In this document: one piece after another, positions 26,184-38,100 of the stretch
Position numbering within the stretch: the first letter of the stretch is position 1
How the letters are laid out: every line of letters starts with the position of its first letter
Notes under the pieces: generated by a model
Told to the model about the DNA's origin: nothing
Database searches by the model: none
What the model saw: only the letters and a program-made list of their open reading frames with translations
Translations under genes and position numbers: made by a program
Source of the DNA: Planctomycetaceae bacterium
GTDB taxonomy: Bacteria > Planctomycetota > Planctomycetia > Pirellulales > Pirellulaceae
Length of the DNA: 54,472 bases
Assembly (NCBI GenBank): GCA_002723275.1
Contig: PBNZ01000031.1
Coordinates: 1 to 54,472 of the forward strand
Direction: 5' to 3'

Positions 26184-27863
26184 TCAGCCCTCGTCTCGGC
26201 CGAAGCAAACGAGGCACATATCGTCGGTCGCTGGCCTGCCCCCAGTAAATTGTTTCACGTCTTCTACTATCTCTCGGCCCAGTTTCTGCGGGTTCGAGTA
26301 CGATATACGCTCGCGCAACCGCTCAATGCCATACAACTGGCTGTTTGTATCCATGGCCTCGGTAATTCCATCCGTAAAGAGCACGAATGTATCACCTGGC
26401 GCAATTTGACTGACATGTTGGCGATATTCATAATCCGCATCGATCATCAGCGGCAACCCCGATTCGGACTCGCCAATCTCTGAAAGCTCTCCGTTCGCGT
26501 GTCTGACCAAAGGAGCCATGTGCCCCGCATTGACCACGGTTGCCTCCTGAGTCTTGGGATCGATGACCACCATGACCAGCGTGACAAAGCGACCGTCGAA
26601 GGTTTCCGGTGCTAACGAGCCGTTGAGTTCTGTGAGTGCTTTCGAGACGAGCGCTTCGGAAACAAGTGAAAAACGAACGGCAGCGGACAGCTTACCTGTC
26701 AGCAAAGCGGCGGCAACGCCGTGACCGACGACATCTGCAACCACGATGGCGAGCCGACCGTCAGGCAGGAGGATATAGTCAAAATAGTCGCCACCAATGT
26801 GGTTCGCTGGCTGGTAATAGTCGAAGAATTCGTATCCCGGGAATGTTGGACATCGTTCGGGAAGAAAGCTCTTTTGGACCTCTCGAGCTAGTTTAAGGTC
26901 ACGTTCCAATTCACGTTGCAACAAGGCATTCTCGTGCAATTGAGCATTATCGATGGCAATGGCTGCTTGCGTGGCAACGGCGATCAGGACCTCTAAATCT
27001 TCCTGGCGAAAACCGTTTCGCTGATTGTTGGTGTCGACTTGCAAGACACCAATTGCCTCTCCCTCGTTGTTGATCAGGGGGGCACACATAACGGATCGAA
27101 TGCGGAAATCAGCGATGCTCTGGGCCATGTCGAAGCGGGAGTCGTTGGCCGCATCCTTCGACAAAACAGCTTGTTGTTTATCGATTGCTTCGTTAACGAT
27201 CGTGCGACTGATACGGATCGTCTCGTTCGACGAATCGCGTCTGAGCTTGGTCCAGCGAGGAACGAGTTCGTTGGAGGAATTCTTCAGGACGATAAAGCCA
27301 CGATCTGCTTGGAGAAAAATCTTAAAAAGGCTGTTCAGGACTTGAGGCAATACCTGGTCCAGGCTGACCGATTTGCCCAGATTTCGCACGATTTCCATCA
27401 ATGCGTCGAGCTTAACCTGCGGCGTTGCCGTGAAATGCACACTTCCTTCGTCGGACAACACGTCCAATTTGGACATGATCGTAGAGGGGGATCCTTCTAA
27501 CGCATCGTCGAACAGGACTGCCGTTTTCGAGCTGCTTTCGAGCTCCGGACTTTTGAATAACTGTTTTTCGAACGACCGAAAGGTGAACGAAAATTCGCAA
27601 ATGCCGATGTTGTCGCCATCGCTCAGCTTGTATTGCTGACGTGGTTCGATCTGCTGGTCGTTGAGATACGTGCCATTTCGGCTGTAATCCGTAATGAAAT
27701 ATTCGTCGCCGGTTTGTTGGATGACGAAATGCTTGCGGCTCACTGCCTGCTCATCGACGACGATGGTGTTGTCTGGGGAGCGACCGAGCGAGGATTCCTT
27801 GTCGGAACGAAGTTCGTACTTCTTTCCGGCGAGGGTGCCACTCTTACCTATCAGCTGACCCAT
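26184..27863 (-). CDS. FHA-GAF-PP2C (SpoIIE/RsbU-type) phosphatase
   Basis: 559 residues in three domains. FHA (about 5-95): SSLGRSPDNTIVVDEQAVSR and RNGTYLNDQQI, a phosphothreonine-binding module. GAF (about 160-315): ADRGFIVL, INNEGEAIGVLQVD, then a helix into a coiled linker with the RELERDLKLAREVQKSFLP signature. PP2C SpoIIE (about 335-555): GGDYFDYILLPDGRLAIVVA, DVVGHGVAAAL, VNAGHMAPLV and FVLFTDGITEAMD supply the metal-binding acids. Such proteins dephosphorylate anti-sigma-factor antagonists. Having FHA suggests input from a Ser/Thr kinase, possibly the one encoded about 4 kb upstream. No transmembrane segments. Confidence 0.92.
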   Translation of the reverse strand: MGQLIGKSGTLAGKKYELRSDKESSLGRSPDNTIVVDEQAVSRKHFVIQQTGDEYFITDYSRNGTYLNDQQIEPRQQYKLSDGDNIGICEFSFTFRSFEKQLFKSPELESSSKTAVLFDDALEGSPSTIMSKLDVLSDEGSVHFTATPQVKLDALMEIVRNLGKSVSLDQVLPQVLNSLFKIFLQADRGFIVLKNSSNELVPRWTKLRRDSSNETIRISRTIVNEAIDKQQAVLSKDAANDSRFDMAQSIADFRIRSVMCAPLINNEGEAIGVLQVDTNNQRNGFRQEDLEVLIAVATQAAIAIDNAQLHENALLQRELERDLKLAREVQKSFLPERCPTFPGYEFFDYYQPANHIGGDYFDYILLPDGRLAIVVADVVGHGVAAALLTGKLSAAVRFSLVSEALVSKALTELNGSLAPETFDGRFVTLVMVVIDPKTQEATVVNAGHMAPLVRHANGELSEIGESESGLPLMIDADYEYRQHVSQIAPGDTFVLFTDGITEAMDTNSQLYGIERLRERISYSNPQKLGREIVEDVKQFTGGRPATDDMCLVCFGRDEG

Positions 27864-28012
27864 CTTTTACCCTGCATTCGTAGAGGAATACCCACTGTTG
27901 GGGGATTCTAGTAGGTGCGCGAAGCCGTCGTCAACCAGTTGTAACACCCGTCGTTTCCTCAGGAAATGCCGAGGCGAATTGACCTTCTGCCGTCTCGCTC
28001 TGGCGGACGGAC

Positions 28013-28041
28013 TTCCGCCGACGTTGGCAGAGTGCTAAGAT
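28013..28041 (+). promoter_or_regulatory. Possible promoter of tRNA-Gln
   Basis: TTCCGC and TAAGAT are separated by 17 nt, and the -10 ends 12 nt before the tRNA. The -35 is weak; the placement is what supports it. Confidence 0.3.
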
Positions 28042-28053
28042 AATCGCATACCT

Positions 28054-28125
28054 TGGGGCGTGGTGTAATTGGTAGCACGACGGATTCTGGTTCCGTTGGT
28101 TGGGGTTCAAGTCCCTGCGCCCTAG
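28054..28125 (+). tRNA. tRNA-Gln (anticodon CTG)
   Basis: The acceptor stem pairs TGGGGCG with CGCCCTA (one G-U), with discriminator G. The anticodon arm is ACGGA-TTCTGGT-TCCGT, giving CTG (codon CAG). The T arm contains GGTTCAAGTCC. No CCA is encoded. A pyrimidine-rich tract follows and may terminate transcription. Confidence 0.93.
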
Positions 28126-29131
28126 CTTTCTTTTCTCTTATTTTCTCTCTTCTCTTATTCGCTGCACCGGCCCGGTTGGTTGAGCAACTGACAGGCTGCT
28201 GTTCGGCTGTTCTTGTCGCAAAGGTGCTGAAGATTGCGACTGCAGAAAACCTGTTTTTGCAGCGTATTAACGGGAAATGGGCCCGTGTATTGAGAGATTA
28301 ACATCGCTCCGCCCAACAGCATATCTGGCATTGCCGATGTACCCTGTCGCCAATGATCGAGGCTTCACAGCCGTCTTTTTCTCTGATCGTTTGACCCATT
28401 TTAACCCCACGTGGCGGACAAAACGACGCTCTGTCCTTCCTTCAGGAAAATCACAAGTGGGCACAAATGGGTTGCAAAACAGGATTCAGCGGCTGGGTCC
28501 TGGTGTGGGTTTCGAGTCGCGGATTTTGAGCGAGGGGGAGGGCGTGGGCAACGGCCTGTCTAAATTCCGAGGTTCACCGTGGTTTTTGTTGTCCTTACTT
28601 AAGATTGGCTGGCTAAAATGGTCGGATTAGGTTGACTGAGGCGATTGTATTCTTGAGGTTGGTTTTACCGAGACTATAATCGACCTTTGCACAAGTACTT
28701 TTATTTCAATTAGTTAACACCTAAACGAGCGATGCCTAGGTGAATCGTTTGGGAGATTTAGTGAGTCTGCAGCCTCATGGTTGCTTCAGGGCGCAGTCTG
28801 GCGGATCGCGACGTCGGATTGTGACGCTGACGCGTTATGACGCTGTTGCCTCAAAATGCGACATTCGCTGTCGCGAGAGTTCATCGCTGTAAGTTGTTTA
28901 ATTTGAATCGGTTCGGGAATAGGTCGCGGGTACAACGGAAATGGTACACGGATTGCACGCAAGGCGGCAAACAAATCCGGTTGAGGTTTGTGCGAAGTTT
29001 GGATCCGTTCGCATGAAGCTCCAGCCCCAAGGCACCAGCTACCTCCAACACATTCCAGTGATCCGACCCACCGGCTCTGAGAAGAATCAGGTGCCTTTCA
29101 CCGAAATCGCGCGATTTTCGAGGATTTATCC
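28126..29131. other. Long non-coding region upstream of the giant gene
   Basis: About 1 kb. It begins with a T/C-rich tract after tRNA-Gln. A likely promoter is at 28653-28680. In the presumed 450-nt leader are two mutually exclusive hairpins (CACCTA/TAGGTG at 28718-28742, CCTAAACGA/TCGTTTGGG at 28720-28753) and three TGACGC copies (28822-28843). Open frames here resemble no family. GAGGA precedes the ATG at 29132. Confidence 0.4.
28653..28680 (+). promoter_or_regulatory. Probable sigma-70 promoter of the giant gene
   Basis: TTGAGG and a perfect TATAAT are separated by 16 nt. It is the best promoter match in the kilobase before the 14.4-kb gene and implies a leader of about 445 nt. Confidence 0.5.
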
Positions 29132-32100
29132 ATGGGCGAAAGATACGCTCGTCGTTTGAAGGCGGAAAAAGGCCTTCCCCGTAGGACCCGTCGTACACAA
29201 TCCGGTCGAGTTATTGCTCAAAGGGCTCTCCAACAGGAGAAGTTGGAAGACCGGGTATTGCTGGCAGTGGGTCCGCAATTGATCTCTGTTCAGCCGAATT
29301 TTGGCGATGTTCTTCGTGATGGCGCGATCCGCGATATTGCACCTCAAGAACTGACCTTCGTCTTCGACGAGAACCAGAACATTGATTCCTCCACGTTGGG
29401 CGGGATCCGGATTTTGCGTGCCGGTTTCGACAGCACGTTCGATGGGGTCACGGATATCATCGTCGAGCCTGGGTACGTGGGTGTGGATGCCACTCGGGCC
29501 AACGAAGTGCACATGCGATTTGCCGAGACCTTGCCGGATGATTTGTACCGGATCGAGGTTCTTGCGATCGACGACGAGAACAACAACTTCGTCGCCTTGC
29601 GCAACGAATCGGGAGATGTCTTCCAGCCGGCCGTTGCCGGGAACGATCGTACTCGCATGGGATTTGAGCTGGATTTGGGAGCTCAGATCATCGCGGTGAT
29701 TCCTCAGCCGATCGATCGCAATGAGCAGGGCGAACTCACGCAGGCCAGCGACCGGATTGAGATCTTCTTCAATGAAGACGATTTGAATGCTGATTCTGCC
29801 TCAAATCCGGCCTTTTACGAATTGATCTTTACCAACGACACGGTGACGAACACCGATGACGTCATCCACAATCCGGCCTCCGTTGAATACGACGCCGAAC
29901 GAAATCTGGTGTCGCTGACGTTCGCCTCAAATCTTGACGAGCTTTCGACGGGGCCTGGTACTTATCGTTTGCGCGTGGGTACTGACGAAGCGATTCCAGA
30001 AGTACCGGTTGTAATTGCAGCGGAGGAAGATGCTGGCTCCAGCTTTGGGACGGCGATGGAGCTCGGAGCGTTGGATACGAGCAAGATCATCAATGGAGCG
30101 ATTGATCCCGATGGTTATCCGTTGGATTATCCCGGAGCGAACAACGAGCCTGGCCATCGAGATATCGAGCATATTCAGGGTCACTATTGGCCGATCGTTC
30201 TGGGGGCTGAAAAGGATGAGTTCGACGGTTTGATGACCATCGAATACAACTTCCGAGAGGACTACGGTACGGATCCTGAAGGCAATGAGCTCTTTAACCT
30301 GATTACGGAAAATCAGAAACAGCGAACTCGTGAAATCTTCGACATCTACAGCTATTACTTGGGTGTGCAATTCACCGAGACTCCTGACCGAGGATTAACG
30401 ATCGTCAACGGTGATCTTCGTGTGTTAGATCCCGGCGAGGTGGTGGGGCCACTTGGGACGGTCGGATTGGCGGGGCTTCATCCGGTCACGGAAGAACCGA
30501 TCGCCATCATGGACTCTTCCGAATTGTGGGATGACTCATTTGGTGAATCGCTTGATCCAGACCGCGTGAGTTGGTTTGACGTCACCATGCATGAGATCGG
30601 CCATCTGCTGGGTGCTGGTCACACGGATGAATTGCCTCCACTGACGTTGCAAAACAACGATCTTGAATTGGCGTTCAGTGACGAGACAGAAAACATTTTC
30701 CCGGGTGATCATGACATTGTGCATGGTCGTTATCTGCATCGCACCGAATCGAACGATATCGACATGTATCGATTCGAATTGGAAACTCCGGGCGTCTTTG
30801 CCGCCGAGATCATCGCCGAGCGGCGCGCCGAAACCAGCCATTTGGATTCCGTGATCACGCTGTATCGGGAAGAGGACGGACGTCGTTCCATGATCGCGCG
30901 TAACGACGACTACTTCAGCGAAGATTCCTTTGTCTCGATGCCACTGGATGCGGGTGTCTACTACATCGGAGTTACCTCAACTGGCAACGTTGATTTTGAT
31001 GCGACCGTTGAAAACTCTGGTTTTGGTGGAACCAGTCAGGGGGCTTATGACCTGCGATTGGATTTCCGACCTCGCGTTGACAATTTCTTAACAGACGCAA
31101 CGGGAACGGCCTTTGACGGCGACGCGGACGGCGTTCCTGGCGGCATCTTCGATTTCTGGTTCAAGGCGGTTGCGCCTCAGGATCAGGTGGTCGTGGACAA
31201 GTCGGCGCCCGCTGGTGGTGATGGAAGTCTGCAGAATCCGCTCAATAACCTCAATGATGCCATGAGTGATCCTGACCATGGAGTGCAACCGGATCAGATC
31301 CTGCGTATTGTCGGTAACGGTGGTGCGGATGGTGACCTGGCGACGCTGGCCGATAACCTCGCCTATGAGATCGGTTTGGCGAACGGGAATATTCTTTCTG
31401 ACGGTGCCGACTTCATTTTGCCGAAGGGCGTTACCGTCATGATTGATGAGGGTGCGATCTTCAAGATGTATAAGACGAATATGCAAGTTGGCAGTTCGTC
31501 CGTGACGATCGATCGCAGCGAGTCAGCCCTGCAAGTGTTGGGCAGTCCCGAACATAAGGTCATCTTTACCTCCTATGACGATCAGGAAACAGGCGTCGAT
31601 ACCAATCCGAGAATTACATCACCCAACCCCGGCGATTGGGGCGGCATCATCATTCAGAATGATGTTGATCGAAACGAAATGCGATTCGATTATGAGCAGG
31701 TTGGTATCTATCTGAACCACGTCGGTCAGGCCGACATGCGATACGGTGGTGGAAACGTCACTGTCAATTCGATCCAACAAGTAATCGATCCTATCCACAT
31801 GATCGCTGCTCGACCAACGATCAGCTACAACACGATTACCAACAGTGCTGATTCAGCGATCTCAGCAGATCCTGATAGCTTCGAGGAAACAAATTTCTCG
31901 GCCCCAGATTCCTTGGGTGTGGATTACCAGGAAACGCCCTTTACTCCGGATTATGATCGCGTTGGCCCGGATATCCGTGGTAATCATCTGGTGAACAACA
32001 GCATCAACGGAATGTTCATTCGCATTAGTACGCCCGCGACTGAAGAGCTGGAGCGAATGACGGTCACCGGCCGTTGGGATGATACCGATGTGGTTCACGT

Positions 32101-35100
32101 CGTCCCCGAAAACTTGATCATTGAGGGGCGAGCGGGGGGACCTGTTGAGGAGGCTGGTGAACTCAGATCGCGTACCGATGCGGGATTGAAGATCGATCCT
32201 AGCATTGTTGTCAAACTAGATGGCTCACGAATTGAAGCTTCCTTCGGAGCTCAGCTACTGGCGGAAGGTCTTGCAGGTCAAGAAATCATCATGACCTCGC
32301 TTCAGGATGTACGTTATGGAGCAGGCGGTACTTTTAGAACGAACAGCCCGAATGGCGAGGACGTCAGTGCGCCTGAGCCTGGAGATTGGGGTGGAATCTA
32401 TATTGCTCCTACCTCTCAGGCAAGCATCGATTACGCAGTGATTGCTTACGGAGGCGGATTGACTCGCGTAGAAGGATCTTTCGCCGGATTTAATGCTGTG
32501 GAAACGCGGCAAGGCTTCTTGCGATTGACTCATAGCGTGCTCGAAAACAACGCTGATGGACGTGGCGGTCAATCCGAACCGACACGCGAAGGCCGCGGAG
32601 TCAACGAGTCGGCGACCATCTTCGTTCGAGGTGCTCAGCCGATCATCGCTGCGAATGTCATGCGTGGTAATGATACGCCCAATGCTGCAGCGATCAGTAT
32701 CAACGTTAACTCACTCAATCATGAACTCAAGCCGGATATCGGACGTGCGACCGGTCCCATTGAGGTGATTGAAGGCGTCGATGACAACCGCGGTGCGTTG
32801 GTCCGTTACAACCGTTTGGAAGATAACGGGATCAATGGCATGGTCGTCCGAGGCCAAACGCTCACCACCGAAGTCGTTTGGGACGACACCGACATCGTTC
32901 ACGTGCTCTATGATGAAGTTGTCATTCCCGATCTGCACACCTACGGGGGATTGAGGTTGCAGAGTAGTTCCACGGAAAGCCTCGTCATCAAGATGCGAGG
33001 TGAGTTAGCGGGTTTCAAGGCAACGGGCCGACCGTTGGACATTGATGATCGAGTTGGTGGAACGCTGCACGTGGTTGGACAGCCGGGACGTCCCGTCATT
33101 ATGACCTCCCTGTCCGACGATACGGTTGGAGCTGGTTTGACGCCCTCAGGATCTCCGCAAAACCAAACGGACGGAAGCCTTCGTCCCGATCGCGACGAGC
33201 TTCCCGGAAGCTTCCAGATCGACCTGAACTTTGGCCCGATCATTTCGGGGCGACCTCAGGTCATGGCCGCTGTGGAAGAAGCGGAACGAATCTGGGAACA
33301 ATTGGTGCAAGATCCCATTAGCGTGACATTCGATATTGAGATCGCCGATTTGGGTGACGGAATCTTGGGGTTGGCTTTCCCCGAAACCACCACGGTCAAC
33401 TATGACACCTTCCGCAGAGCTTTGATCAACGATGCCGGTCCGCAAGAAGCGTTTGTCAGTGGGCTGCCGACGTTCGAAGATCTTTCCGTAACCTTCCCCG
33501 ATGATCCAGGCAACCCCTATAGCGTCTCTTCGACGATGTCGGTGAACACAGCCAACGCCAAGGCAGCGGGAATCGATCCGGCATTCATCTTTCAGCCGCC
33601 TTCTGCCTTTGATCCAACGGAAACTCGAGATGGTTTGATTCGGTTTAACGCTGATCCTTATTCCTTAAATGAAGGAGGCGGTGAGCCTGGCTTCTTTGAC
33701 TATGATCGCTCCAACGGTATTCAACCCTCATACACGGATTTCGTCGCCGTTGCCGTTCACGAAATCGGACATGCGTTAGGCTTTGTCAGCGGTGTCAGTT
33801 CCGTCGATGGCGGTGCGGCCCGACTGGTGCAAATGCAACCTCTCGACCTCTTCCGTTTTGAACCAGGCGATGCCTCCGTGGACTTTACGACGGCACCTCG
33901 TGTCCTTGATCCTAGCTTGGAGCACGTCTTCTACGACGGCGGTGTTTTCGATTCAAGTTACATTCCGATTCCAGGATTGCGACGTGGTGACATTCCGCTT
34001 TCAAGCGGTTCCACTGCCGGTGATGGAGCTCAGCCAGGCCACTGGAAAGATGGGTACAACATCGGATTGATGGATCCCACTGCTCAAGACGGGGAAGCCA
34101 ATCTGACGGAAGCGGATCGGACTGCCTTCGATCTGATCGGCTACGATGTTGTGGGCGATGGCGTCCCGGGAGATTGGCGCGGAATTACGCTCGATCAAAA
34201 TTCAAATGATCGTAACGTTGCCATCTTCACGGAACTCGAAGCCAAGACAGCGACGGCTCCTGGAACAAACGCCCTGCCGGCCACCGCCGAATTCTTGGGC
34301 GTGATGGGACGCGGGGAAAAGAACAGTGACGATAACGTTCGTTTGGGCTTTGAGGTCCACGGATATCTCAATGCACCCAACGACGTGGATGTCTACAGCT
34401 TCAATGCCAGAGCTGCATCGGAAGTCTGGATTGATATTGATCGTACCTCGTCCGCGCTCGACACCGTGGTCGAACTGACCGATGCCAATGGCCGCGTACT
34501 TGTACGTAGCGATAACTCTCTTGACGAGTCAGGGGCGTTAGAGCCTGATTTTGTTGCCGAGGGCATCAACGCCTACATCATGCAAAAATCGGTTTTCCGA
34601 CCGGAAGACTTCTGGACCACCAATCCTAAAGACGCAGGGTTCCGAGTCGTGTTGCCCGGTGCTGCCGATAGTGTTGGGACTTATCACGTAAGAGTTCGCA
34701 GTGCGGGTGACAATTTGGATGACATCTCCAGCGGACTAACCAAGGGTGTCTACCAGTTGCAGGTTCGCTTGCAGGATCTCGATGAGTTTGGAGGCTCGAC
34801 CGTTCAATACGCCGATATTCGATATGCCGTCGACGGCGTTCGTGTGAAGGGAATGCCAAAACATTCACCACTCCAGGGTGAAGTATCCGAACACGGTGGC
34901 TTGGAAGAAATTAACGATACGACCGCTATGCCGCTAATCAACGGCGAGTCGGTGCTCTTCGTTCGGCCTCCGGTCTCGGCGAGTCCCGGTTTCCAGGACG
35001 CCCAGTATCTGGGGAACGTTTTGGCCACCGATCGGGCAGCGATCAGCTTGGCTGGAACGCTCGACTCCACCTCGGCTAATGAAGAGGATTGGTATCTCTT

Positions 35101-38100
35101 CGATGTGGAATTCCAGTCGATTCAGACGCCCGGTGGAAATACGGCAGACTTGATTCTCGATTTGGATTATGCGGATGGCTTGTCGCGAGCCGATACGTCG
35201 ATTGCGATTTTTGAAGCAGAATCGGTCTTTAGCGGTCCTTACGGTCCCGAATGGGTGCCGTCACAGTTAATCTACACGAGTGAAGACTCGAACGTCGGCG
35301 ATGATCGACCGGCACCGTTGAGTGGAGACAATCTGGATGACTTGAGCCGAGGAAGTGTTGGTCCCCTGGATCCGTTCTTGGGACCGATTTCGTTGGCGGA
35401 AGGCACCTATTTGCTCAAGGTCTGGGCTGCAGCAAGCGGACAACCTTGTGCCGCTGGACAGTTTACCGAGCGATTACCTTGTAATACTTACGTACGAGCC
35501 GAACCGAATGACTCACTGGTGCGAATCGTCGACGATCACATCGGAGACGAAGGACCCTTGGTCACTGCGACCTTTGATGATCCGGTCGTTCCCGTCTTCG
35601 TGAACGCTCGTAGTCCTGTGCCTTATACCTTGAGTGATGTCGAACTGTTCGTCAGTACATCCACCAGCATGTTTACCGTTGATGGTTTCACCGGCCAAAG
35701 GGAAACAGCGCTGGGGAGCTACACCGGTCCCTTCTTCCCAACCGTGGGTGACTTTGCACTCCGAGATAATCCGATCTTTGATCCTGCCTCGGACAATCCT
35801 GATGTTGCACGTCGACAAAGGTTCTATGCATACTCAGTCAGCGATGGCGCGAATCCTCCCACCGATGCGACGACCGGAGCCTATTTGTGGCTTGACGTCG
35901 ATCCGACCGAGCCGAACTTGCGGTTGACCGATGGTGTCTTGATTCGAGGCACTGGCGAAGAGGGCGCGTTCACCGATGATGGTTTTCGAACCTTTGTCGA
36001 TCTGAATGCGACCGCGAATCCTCCACCGGATCCCCCGGCGACGACTCCTAGTATCGGTCCAGCGAATGAAGGCGAAGGCGTTGGTTTCCAATTCGATGCG
36101 ATGACGTTCGCATTGCCTGGTCCCTCTGGCGACATTGAATTCGGCTATGCCGTCGGTCGCCGGCTTGCGACCCCAACGGAACTCAACTACGATCCGCCCG
36201 AAAACACACGGCATTTACCGAACGTCTTCTTCCGATTTGAGGCGATCACGGGTGTTGCTCAGAGTTCTACCGGAGCAGAGCGTGCCGAAGAAGATCGCAT
36301 CCCGATGGGGAATCCACCGCTTCGCATCGACCCGGCTTATCCATTCCCTGCGGAACGTCCGAATGCGGGAACGCAGATTGTGGAATCCGGTGTAATGGAA
36401 GTGTCCTACGTCCAGGAAGACGGGACCGAGATATTCGGTGGCAACATTACGGGTATCGATTTCGTCGGTTCTCGTATATACGGGGTGAGTGATGAAGGCC
36501 ACCTCTATCGAATCACGGGCCAAGATGGGCCCGGTACTCGCGCACGTTATGTTGCTTCGATTACGGATGAAGAGGGTGAATTCGTCGAATTTAATGGGCT
36601 AACAGCGGGACCGCCAAACGCCGATGACGGTCGTTACAGCGACGTGCTGTTTGGTATCGCTCGCAATGGTGATCTCTATGCCTTCGACATCGAAGGTGTA
36701 CCGCAACCCGTATTCGTCGATGGGCAAACGTGGATCAGCACCGGAATTGGTGGTGCAGTGGGCCTCGAGTTTGGAACCGTTGACGAGAACCTCTGGCACA
36801 TCACACCCGCCCGAGGTGAGGACGCCGGCCATACAGCAGGCAACAGTTTTTACTTTGGTGAGGACAACGTTGCTCCGAATTTAGGCCGCCACTATGACTT
36901 TCTTGGTGGTGCTCACGGTAGTCTGGTCTCCAATGAATTTAGCCTCGCAGGCTACACCGCGGCGGATGTTCCAAGACTTTACTTCACCTATCACCTGTCG
37001 ACGGAAGAAGGCTTTGCCCCGACCGCCAGGGATACCTTCCGTGTCTTCATTTCGGACAACAGTCGTGAAGATAACCCGGGGCAGTGGCACCTGCTCGCTT
37101 CCAATAATCCCGGCGAACTTGGGGATGTCACCGATCTGTTCCCGGATGATGACATCGTGATTGACGTGCAACAGTTGTACGACAATACCTGGCAGGATGT
37201 GCCGTTCCAGCAGGGTGTGACATTCATTCGCAATGGTAATCGCGACCCGTTCCCCTATCCCGATGCAGAGGGCCAGCGTCCGTTTGATCCCCAGGGAACA
37301 GACTGGCAAGCCTTTGACCCGCCGCTGAACGAAACAGAAACTGTCTGGCGACAAGCACGTCTTGATCTCACACCATTTGCAGGACAGGGCGATCTTCGCT
37401 TGCGTTTCGACTTCAGTACGGCTGGATCGTTCAATATCGGTGGTGCCAGAACGACGGGTGGTGCCGAGTTGTACGCGAAGTCCGGTGATGTCCTGCGTGA
37501 TGGTGACACCTTCGTGATTGACGAAGAAGTCTTTGAATTCGACATGGGCTTCACGCTTGAATTCCAAGCTGCCGTTGAGATTCCGCAGGGCGAGACGATC
37601 AGAATTGGTGACGATGCCGAACAGGTGACGTATGAGTTCACTCGTGATGGTGTTGTCGCTGCGGACAATGTGCCGGTTGAGATTACCGATGATTTGTCGG
37701 CCGCTGAAGTGGCAGTACTCTTGACTGATGCAATTGTCGCGAATGGTCCTGCCAGCGTGATTCCGCATTGGATTGCTGAGCGAGTGAACCTGGAAGGCGC
37801 CACGGCGCTATTGCAAAGCCCGAATGCAGTGATCGCCGTTGAGGGAAGCCCCGGCGTTGCGATCGGACGGCCGGTTGTCATTCATTCAGAAATGGATGAA
37901 TCGGATGTTGCCGAGGCAATGGTGCAGCCAATTGCAGATGCCTTTGCAGAGGGAATTACCGATGTCATTAAGTTCCACGGACCCAAGGTTCAAATCATCG
38001 GACATGAGGTGACCGATCAGGGCCCACTGGGTCTCAGTGCTGTACTGCCGGGTGATGCCTTGGGAAGCTTCAACACGCGGCAGCGTTTTGAGGCCAACAC

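Noticed and set aside
28277-28630. 117-codon frame in the long non-coding region
   Set aside because: Composition is unlike the neighbouring genes, no motif is recognised, and it overlaps no ribosome binding site.
36881-37768. 295-codon minus-strand frame inside the giant gene
   Set aside because: Antisense shadow of a clearly coding frame with recognisable domains on both sides.
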